From Gonium pectorale (Eukaryota > Chlorophyta > Chlorophyceae > Chlamydomonadales > Volvocaceae), in contig LSYV01000011.1 of the NCBI GenBank assembly GCA_001584585.1, forward strand, positions 1,146,299-1,210,298: a stretch of 64,000 nt of DNA, given 5' to 3'. Positions within the stretch are counted from its first letter, which is position 1, and every line of letters starts with the position of its first letter. The notes below the pieces were generated by a model. That model did not search any database and was not told the origin of the DNA. It saw nothing but the letters and a program-made list of their open reading frames with translations. Below are positions 56,556-64,000 of this stretch, piece by piece. A program made the translations under genes and the position numbers.

Positions 56556-59500
56556 ATGGGCAACGTGCTGGAGCCCGTGAAGACCCCCTGTTTCGGCCAC
56601 GCCTTTGGTCCGTTGACCGACAGCGTGCTCCACTCGCCCGCGACCAAGCCTTCAAGGGCCAGGCCAAAAGCACTGGCGAGCATGTCGGGCTACCCAGCTC
56701 GCGTGGCCGGGTGCATGCTGGGGAAGTTCGCGGGCGACGTGCTCGGCGCGCCGGTGGAGGGATGGGCTGCGGAGGACATCAGGAGCGTGTATCCCGACGG
56801 CCTGACGTCCTTCGCCCACACCGAGCGCGGGTGCGTGGCTGCTCCAGCTGCTGCATGCCAAGAGTTTGTCGTGCGTCACGGCGCTATTTACGCTGTGCGT
56901 TTTGCTGCAGGCTCCAGCGCGCGCCGCCGATTTCCAAATTACCGTATGCAGCGCTTGGCGCCTGGCGCTGACTACCTCTCCCATCACCCCCATTGCCCGC
57001 CCGCACACCCCCCCCCGTCCCCGTCCGTGTCCTGGCCAACCTGCTGTGGTGGCCGCGCGGCGGCCTCGTAACACGTAACATGTTACCAGCTACGGTTGCT
57101 ACACGGGTAGGCTGGTGTGTGCGCGGACGCGTCTAGGCACGCTGTGCACTAGGCAGTTACAGGGGCACCGGTAGTGGAGATTAAACCCGCAGTCAAGTAC
57201 ATCTATTAGGGGCGGCGGCGTTTCCGGCGGGAGTGGGTTTCTTCCCTGCACCCACAGGGTGAGGACTGGTCGCCTGCTGTCCCACGTATTCCCCAGCTTA
57301 TCCGCGCTCTGCACCCATACACACGCATAGGTGGTGATGCCCGAGGACTGCACGCAGGCGGCCCCTGCCCGAGGTCCCGACCCGCGAACACAGTCCCCCG
57401 AGGTCCCGACCCGCGCCCCCCGTTGCCCGCGCCGCACCCCCGTTGCTGCGTGCTGCCCCCAAAGACGACACGCAGATGGCCATCGCGCTTGTCCGCAGCC
57501 TGCTGCAGCGGGGCGGCCGCGTCGACGACGTCCACGCGGCGCGCTGCTACGCGGACGAGTACCAGAGCCATCGCGGTTACGGGGGCACGGCGTACAAGGT
57601 GCGGGGGCTGGCGGGCGGTATGTTTCGGCGGGGCGCGGGAGGGTGGGAGCGGCGAGGGTAAACGGCGACAGCGTAGATGTTGATGGGGGGGAGGTACCGG
57701 GTGGACTTGCCAGTACTTTCCGGCGGCGACTACCGTAGGCAGCATACCGTAGTAGGGTCTGAGCTGGTAGCGCCATCGACGGGGCCCCAAAGTATCCCGC
57801 ACGCTCAGTGCAGCTCACCATGCCGACCGTCACAGTACCATCGGACCGGTTTCCACGCGTTGCGACACGTTTCCCATTTTCGCTACCTCCCGCGCCGCGC
57901 CGGCCGCGGCCAATGCCCGGCGCCGTGCAGGTCCTGGCATGCATCAAGCGGCACGGCATCAACTCTGAGTCCATCAAGACCATCGGCACCGAGTTCATCC
58001 CAAGCGGCTCCTTCGGGAACGGGGGGGCCATGCGCATCGCACCGCTGGGCCTGGTATACCGGTGAGCTGCGGGCCTCCGGGCCGGGGATGCGTGCCGTGG
58101 CTCAGGCCGTTGCGCTGCTGCGCCGTTGCTCTGCTCGCCAGGGACCTCGTCCTCGGTTATAAGGGGAAGGGCAGCGGGTTAGCTGGATGGGGAGCGGTCA
58201 ACTGGACCCGTCGGCAATCCCACTGGGTACGCCACAGTGCGACGCCGGCGCAGCGGCCGCGCGCCCCTGCCCCTTGCCCCCTGCAACAGTGCCCCCTGGC
58301 GAGCATCAGGGTTCCTGCATGCTGCGTGCAAGAGGACTCTTGCGGCATACTGGCTGCCCGGGTAGGGGGGTCCGTTACACCTGGCCCAGCAGGCTGCACT
58401 CGGTCCATGTCCCCGCCCGGCTCTGGTGGACTAGCCCCACAACCACGCCAGGTGATTCGCCGCTCACCGCCCCGCTCTGGGCCCGCTTGCGCCGCTGCAG
58501 CCACGCGCCGCCCGCCGTCCTCCGCAGCGCCGTCGCTGCCGCGCTGCGCTGCACACACGTCCACCCCACAGCGCTGGACGGCGCCTTGGTGGTCGCGCTG
58601 GCAGTGGGCTACCTAGCAACCCGGGCCCCCGGCGCCGCGACGGCGCGGAGCCCCCGCTCCCCCTCCCGCTCCCCACCTCAAGCCGCCGGCTCCAGCCCGC
58701 CCGCTGCGACCCAAGGGTCAGCGATTGATGGTCAGAGCAGCTACACGGGGGGCGCAGGGGGCGCCGCGGCTGGCCCGGGCGCCGGTGGCACCGTTGGGTC
58801 CCCGGGGCGTCGGGCGGGCGAGGCCAGCGACGGCGTGGCCACCCCGGCGGGGCTCCTAGGGCACCTACTGGCGCACAGCGCGTACCTGGAGACGGCGGAG
58901 ATGGTGGAGAAGCTGCGGGCGGTGCAGGCGGCTCTGGGGACGGTGCGTGTTTTGCGGAGGGAGGGGTGGGAGCGCTAGGGTACGGTACTGGCGCCGGAAG
59001 GGGAGTGGAGCGGAGAGCGCTGGGTGCAGGGGGCTGCGCTGTGGCTGGGACGCGGCTGCTTGCGGAGGAGGCATGGGAAGGGGACAACACAAGCGCAGGC
59101 GGGAAGACATGGGAAGGGGAAAACACCTACCACTAACTACCACCACCCGACGAGAATTGTGTGTATGTGTTCCGTGGGATGCGTGCCTGTCTTTGGCCTC
59201 TCGAGCCCTTTTCGCCCTCCCGGCCATCGGCCCTGCCACCCGCAGGCGTCGGAGTTCAAGCCCGCCTCCCAGCCGTGGCACAGCTACTTTGCGTCGCGTG
59301 GATGGGCAGCGGAGCTGCAGCTGCAGGCAACAGTAGCCGAGAAGTTCCAGATCCGCGCCGACGACGCCGCTGCCGCGGCGGTGGCGGCGCTGTGCTGGCA
59401 CTGGGCGTGCCCGGAGGACGCCGTGGTGGCGGCGGTGCACTACGGGGGCGACACCGACACAGTTGCGGCGATCACGGGTGGGGGCTGTGTTGCTGCTGGA

Positions 59501-59923
59501 CGCGGTACGGCGCAGTGTGTAGTACACGTATTCATATCATTCTGCAAGCTGCATGTTCAAGGCAAAGTGGATGGAAGATGGTTGTTATAGGGATGGGTTG
59601 AGCATGGGACGGAGACGTGGCCGGCGGGGCCGCAGCAGCTGTCCGGCGTGGCCCGTTGCCCTGGGGGCCATTATCACGGACCTCGTGGGCTTCACCGGCG
59701 GGGCACATTCTGTGAATCTTGCCGTCCATGTCCGAACCGCAACTGGAGCTGCCCCTCCCTCACCCCGGCCGGCCGCGCACTCGCAGGCGCGCTCGCGGGC
59801 GCACTGCACGGGACCTCATGGATACCGCTCCGCTGGTGGGACAACCTGGAGAACGGTCCCGCGGGTCGAGACGAGGTGCTGGCGCTGGCCACCCAGCTGG
59901 CGGCTTTGGACACCACGGCCTAG
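56556..59923 (+). CDS. ADP-ribosyl hydrolase of the ARH3-like (ADP-ribosylglycohydrolase) family
   Basis: Exons: 56556-56830, about 57358 (or 57394)-57598, 57931-58061, 58501-58942, 59246-59477, 59787-59923, giving about 473-485 residues. Family signatures appear in order: GCMLGKFAGDVLGAPVEG, KDDTQMAIALVRSLL (metal-binding Asp pair), GSFGNGGAMRIAPLGLVY, CTHVHPTALDGALVVALAV, VHYGGDTDTVAAITGALAG (second metal-binding Asp cluster). These enzymes use Mg2+ to remove ADP-ribose from proteins or to degrade its polymers and metabolites. The arrangement is closest to ARH3. A Gly/Ala/Pro-rich insert of about 70 residues interrupts the fold at 58630-58850. Exon 58501 was chosen because it restores both phase and the expected sequence YRHAPPAVLRSAV. 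The second exon begins in a Pro-rich stretch, so its acceptor is uncertain. Start candidates are 56556 and the Met at 56682. TGTAA follows at 60809. Confidence 0.9.
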
Positions 59924-61786
59924 CTCGGGCCGGGCATGGGCACAGGCACGGGCCCTGTTCCGGGCTGGCCGGGTACCGTACCGGTGGTGGCGGGTGCGAG
60001 CTGCCTACAGGATGTGTTTAGGATGGGCTTTCGCAGCTGAGAGAGAAGGGGCAGGGTGGGGGCCCACGGCCCTTGTTCCGCAGCACGGGGCCCCCGGGGC
60101 CGGTGCTGCTGGCAGGGCGCTTGCCGAGCGCGGTTGCCGAGGGAAGATGGGCGGGGTCTGTCGTCGTTACGTCGTGCAAGGGCCGCCGTCACGCACGCTG
60201 TACTAGTACCGTAATGCGGCGAGCAAGCGAGTGGTTGTGGTTGTGGACTGCGTGGGCCCTGACCCACATGTGCCGCTTTTTCGTGTACCATACTGCTTCC
60301 TGGAGTGGTTTTGTCGGTAGCATGTGCAGGTTGGCAGGGTGGTGTAGATCCTGGCTTAGGATGCAGTTTCAAGGTGCCTGGTATTGTGGCAGTGCACAAA
60401 TGTTTAGTGCTTACCCACCTCATGGCATTCCACGGCAGGGCGCTAGCCACCGTGCGGCTTAAGGATTGTGTAGCATAACTCCCAAGCGTGCATTGCGCTG
60501 GCGGAGAATGCCCAATTGATGGATGCGGCTAGAGTATGCAAAGTTATGCAATGAGGCGCCCGTGCCTGCAGGCAGCGTGTGCGTCAGAGTCGGGTGTGCG
60601 TGGATACCTGACGGCTGGTTCCAAGTTGGTGGGGAGTTGGGCGGCGGGGCGAATAGCTCTGTGTGCCTTGTAAGGCAGATCAGCTGCTGCTGGGAAAGGA
60701 GCGTTGGGCAACCGATATGTACGCTTGTACGGCGCTTTAGGCCTATGTATTATGCTTTTGGCGGTCGTCCGGCCGGTCGAGCCGCCGCGCGCGGTTACTC
60801 CTGCACGATGTAACGATGTGCCGCGCTAATTATGCTAGAGAATGCTTCTTCTGTACCACGCTCGATGTCGGGTGTGGACATGGCTGCCTACCTGTCAGCA
60901 GGCCACGTCCATGAAACCGACATGTCAAGGAGACTCTGGACACGTGCTGACGGTTAAGCTAAGAGGCCGTGGCCAGCTCGTCGGTGCTCACTCAGGATAG
61001 CGCCCGGTCGTTGCAACGGTCGAACGGTCACTCTTGTGCCCTGCGCCTTGATGAAACACCGGCATATCTTAAGTAGTGCAAACTGTCCATCCCTGTTGTT
61101 CTCGTCTAATTTCTTCGATGTTGGCAACACTGACGCCACCTCGCACCTCATAGTCCTGAATGAAGAATATATTTAAGTTTCAATAGTGTGAACTAAAGCG
61201 TACATACCAATATTTGGCATAACAGGAACGAGAGGCGAAACGCTGCAAAGTCGACTACCTGTCAGGGCGTCTTCAAGGTACCTGTGTTGTGTGAAGTAGT
61301 GGATGAAAGTCATTGAAGTCAAATTGCCTCACATTTGGGCGGCGATGGCGAAGCCATGGATGCGGCGTTGTTGTCGCGGGCGAACTGGGCCTGGCCGCAC
61401 TGAGACACATACGCATACATTCATTTGTATATGCACTGTGGTGTAATTGGGCAGGTTCGACAGTGGTCCGCTCGCGGAGGAGGCGGGCTGGGCAACATCT
61501 CTAGCATCAACTCGCTGGCCTTCGACCGTTGGAGACTTCAGAAACTGCTTCACAGCCTTGGTCTACGCTATCGCCGCTGTCTGGTGCTGCCAGCGTTACC
61601 AGCGCCGGGCCCCGCCCTCGACGCCATGCCCATAAGAGCCTGTAACTGAGCTGCCCCGTGGTCCCCCCCACGCGAGCAGCCCAGGCGCCCGGATGCAACG
61701 CCGGGCGCCGGGCCACACCCGTACCCGCATGTGTCTCCGGCGGATGGCGCTGCTGCTGCTGGCGATGTTAGCGGCGCCATGGCTGG
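59924..61786. other. 3' UTR and intergenic, no gene seen
   Basis: Presumed 3' UTR of the ADP-ribosyl hydrolase to about 60830, then sequence without exon-like frames. The last 100 bases before the gap are GC-rich and could be coding on either strand. Confidence 0.5.
60809..60813 (+). terminator. TGTAA polyadenylation signal, ADP-ribosyl hydrolase
   Basis: TGTAA about 890 bases after the stop at 59923. Confidence 0.45.
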
Positions 61787-62208
61787 NNNNNNNNNNNNNN
61801 NNNNNNNNNNNNNNNNNNNNNNNNNNNNNNNNNNNNNNNNNNNNNNNNNNNNNNNNNNNNNNNNNNNNNNNNNNNNNNNNNNNNNNNNNNNNNNNNNNNN
61901 NNNNNNNNNNNNNNNNNNNNNNNNNNNNNNNNNNNNNNNNNNNNNNNNNNNNNNNNNNNNNNNNNNNNNNNNNNNNNNNNNNNNNNNNNNNNNNNNNNNN
62001 NNNNNNNNNNNNNNNNNNNNNNNNNNNNNNNNNNNNNNNNNNNNNNNNNNNNNNNNNNNNNNNNNNNNNNNNNNNNNNNNNNNNNNNNNNNNNNNNNNNN
62101 NNNNNNNNNNNNNNNNNNNNNNNNNNNNNNNNNNNNNNNNNNNNNNNNNNNNNNNNNNNNNNNNNNNNNNNNNNNNNNNNNNNNNNNNNNNNNNNNNNNN
62201 NNNNNNNN
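61787..62208. other. Assembly gap (422 N)
   Basis: Run of 422 Ns; the non-round length suggests an estimated gap. Confidence 1.
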
Positions 62209-62296
62209 AGGGCCTCTCCTTTCGGCACGCGACCGTTTGGAAAGCCCTCGGACCCCTGCGGCGCCGACTGCGGGTGGGCAGACGTATGCTGGACCG

Positions 62297-62450
62297 CTAG
62301 CCCTGCAAGAAGGGGCGTTGTCGAAAAGGATTCGACTCGGTATCTGCCTTGCACCTTTTTGCCGCAGCGGCGGGGGTGTCGTTGTGTGGCAGCGGCAGCA
62401 CGCGCCATATGCGCGCCAGGCCCAGGAGGGTGCGTGAGGCTTCGTCCGTC
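62297..62450 (-). CDS. Possible terminal exon, unidentified
   Basis: On the minus strand a frame reads TDEASRTLLGLARIWRVLPL, then AKRCKADTESNPFRQRPFLQ and G before a stop. Composition is protein-like, but no acceptor or upstream exon could be fixed, and the gap lies just downstream. Confidence 0.2.
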
Positions 62451-62700
62451 GACAGGCGTGGTCCATGTTGCCGCGGTGTGTGTGTATGTGTGTTACGTAT
62501 GCGTGACAGAGTGCAGAAAACAGATGTGTGTGCATGCGTGTGTGTGCTGGCAGGATGAGTGCTCCTGCAAAGGGAGGACACCTCGACTGCGCCAGGCTGG
62601 AGGAGCGCAAGCGAGGGCGAGCTGGCGGGCGAGGGAAGGGGAGGGGAGGGGAGGGGAGGCGGCTCGCCTGTACGCTCCGCGCGCTCAGGGCTGCAGGCCT

Positions 62701-62733
62701 GCCCAGTGCCCAGTGCCCAGTGCCCAGTGCCCA
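62701..62733. repeat. 7-bp tandem repeat
   Basis: GCCCAGT repeated four times plus a partial unit. A GGGGA-rich run (about 62635-62661) lies just upstream. Confidence 0.85.
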
Positions 62734-63641
62734 CAGGCGGGGGCGGGACGCGGGCGGCGGGAGGCACACTGGGGCATGGCGCAGGACGTAGATCGGGTTG
62801 AGGAAGCTAAGATCGGGCGTGCGCTGTGTCCAGGAAGCGACCAGAAGGCGCGCGTACGCACAGTTGCAGTGGGACGCACCGCGGTGGCGCCGTTCGGCGT
62901 CTGTGCCGCGGCGTGTCTCTGTCGAGAGCGTTGGCCTATCTGCCATGGCGTCCGTCGGTGCGTGGTGTGTGTGGGGTCGCAGTTTCACTAGGTATGGCAG
63001 GCAGAGGTGGTGGCAGGATGGGTGATGCAGCTGCAGTAAGGGCATTGTGTGTTGTCGGATGTTGGTTGTAGGTGCGTGACCAGTACAGTCGTCTTTGCGG
63101 TTTTCGTAACCCCGACGCAGTGGAGCTTGACTGGAGGATCATGGGAACAAGGAAAGGGGCTCCGCGTACGATGGCGTACGATCAATACCGCGAATGCGCT
63201 TTGGGGCATGGGGGTAACATAGAAGGGGAAAGGGGTCGCGGGGCATGGGGCATGGGGGTTGTATTGGGTAGTTCAGGGAACACAGGGGCAGTTGGGGCCA
63301 GGTGGTCCCCCCTGGTTGGGGCGGGATGCCGCTGCCCTCCTTGGGGGCCCGTGTGCTCTTCGCCCGCTATACCTTGTTGCCAGCCGCACGTTATGCTCGT
63401 AGACGTAGCTTCCCTATTCATGTTTTTCTTTACTTGCGTGTGCATTTGACATTGCAGTGCGACCTTTGCCTGGATCCTCCCTCTACTGCGTTTGCAACCA
63501 GGCGCAAGGCGGCGGCAGGTGGTTTAGTGTAACGGCGTTTCTGTGCAAGTCAACCGCTTCCGCATGCAGATAGAGCTGCGTACGGGCACATACCTTCTGC
63601 GCCTGGGATTTCAGCACCTGTGTCCTGCCGCCGTTGAACGG

Positions 63642-63697
63642 GGCAGCGGCATGTGTGCATGCGGCGAGAGGCAGCGGCATGTGTGCATGCGGCTAGA
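63642..63697. repeat. Two tandem 28-bp units
   Basis: GGCAGCGGCATGTGTGCATG-containing unit at 63642-63669 repeated at 63670-63697 with one change. Confidence 0.9.
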
Positions 63698-64000
63698 GGA
63701 AGCGGAACAAGCATGAAGCCGACTCGCGACGCACATGAATGGGCATGGGTAACGTCTGGATAATGAAAACGCGGGGACAAACGCCACCTCCAAGAACTCC
63801 CAGAAGTGCAAGGACCTCTGCGTTGCCATAACCGGAGCTGGCACTTAGTGAACAGGATAGGTCTGCATAAATACAAAGGAGAAACATTGCACACAAGCTC
63901 GTCCTAAACACAGGTTTCGCAGTACAAACAGCGCGACTTCAGTGCCGAGGGGCGCTTGCCGCACTCTTATCATAAACTCAATCTCCAGGGTGCTGCTCTT

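Larger units (their letters stand above)
62451..64000. other. No confident gene to the right edge
   Basis: GT-rich stretches and short tandem repeats; open frames here lack splice-site support or recognisable motifs. Confidence 0.45.

Noticed and set aside
57099..58037. Minus-strand open frame (312 codons)
   Set aside because: It overlaps the ADP-ribosyl hydrolase exons with the DDTQM and GNGGAMR motifs, so it is a shadow.
61453..61475. GGTTCGACAG, considered as a tRNA B box
   Set aside because: No acceptor stem, anticodon arm or A box could be arranged around it.
1..64000. CRISPR arrays, operons or phage-like modules
   Set aside because: Spliceosomal introns throughout and algal gene families show this is a eukaryotic nuclear sequence; the tandem repeats seen lack spacer structure.

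Overview
The window is nuclear DNA from a green alga of the Chlamydomonas/Volvox (volvocine) group. It is GC-rich and intron-dense, with short GT-AG introns that often begin GTGAGT or GTGCG. Several genes are followed by the TGTAA polyadenylation signal typical of this group. It carries two hallmark volvocine extracellular-matrix genes: a pherophorin, and a gametolysin-type metalloprotease with a proline-rich tail. Nothing prokaryotic (operons, Shine-Dalgarno sites, CRISPR) is present. Gene models below were built by hand from reading-frame continuity, splice-site sequence and intron phase. Most internal exon joins are phase-consistent; first exons are the least certain.

Layout. 1-2105: 3' end of a fasciclin (FAS1) gene (+). 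About 2.4-13.1 kb: a 23-exon DNMT1-type cytosine-5 DNA methyltransferase (+) with two BAH domains, all main catalytic motifs and an unusual N-terminus (AT-hook plus a SAND/TDBD-like Cys module). 15.5-21.2 kb (-): a signal-anchored membrane protein ending in an MDM2-like C2H2C4 RING. 22.5-28.3 kb (-): a highly conserved eukaryotic DUF2009 protein with an N-terminal coiled coil. 29.1-33.8 kb (+), divergent from it: a leucine-rich-repeat/coiled-coil protein. 34.7-37.4 kb (-): acetylornithine aminotransferase (plastid arginine synthesis). 37.4-45.5 kb: gene-poor, with dispersed repeats, a small assembly gap and a few possible gene remnants. 45.5-47.9 kb (+): pherophorin. 49.5-54.3 kb (+): gametolysin-like metalloprotease. 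56.6-59.9 kb (+): ARH3-like ADP-ribosyl hydrolase. 60-64 kb: no confident gene, a 422-base gap and simple repeats.

How the genes relate. The pherophorin and the metalloprotease sit head-to-tail and would both act in the extracellular matrix, as would the fasciclin protein at the left edge. The methyltransferase (maintenance of CG methylation) and the ADP-ribosyl hydrolase (reversal of protein ADP-ribosylation) are probably nuclear regulators. The other genes are independent housekeeping or regulatory genes. The most notable points are the composite N-terminus and divergent target-recognition region of the methyltransferase, the MDM2-like RING on an algal membrane protein, a short retroposon-like repeat family (one copy with a 15-bp target-site duplication), a second interspersed repeat shared by an intron and an intergenic site, and reading-frame breaks in both extracellular-matrix genes.
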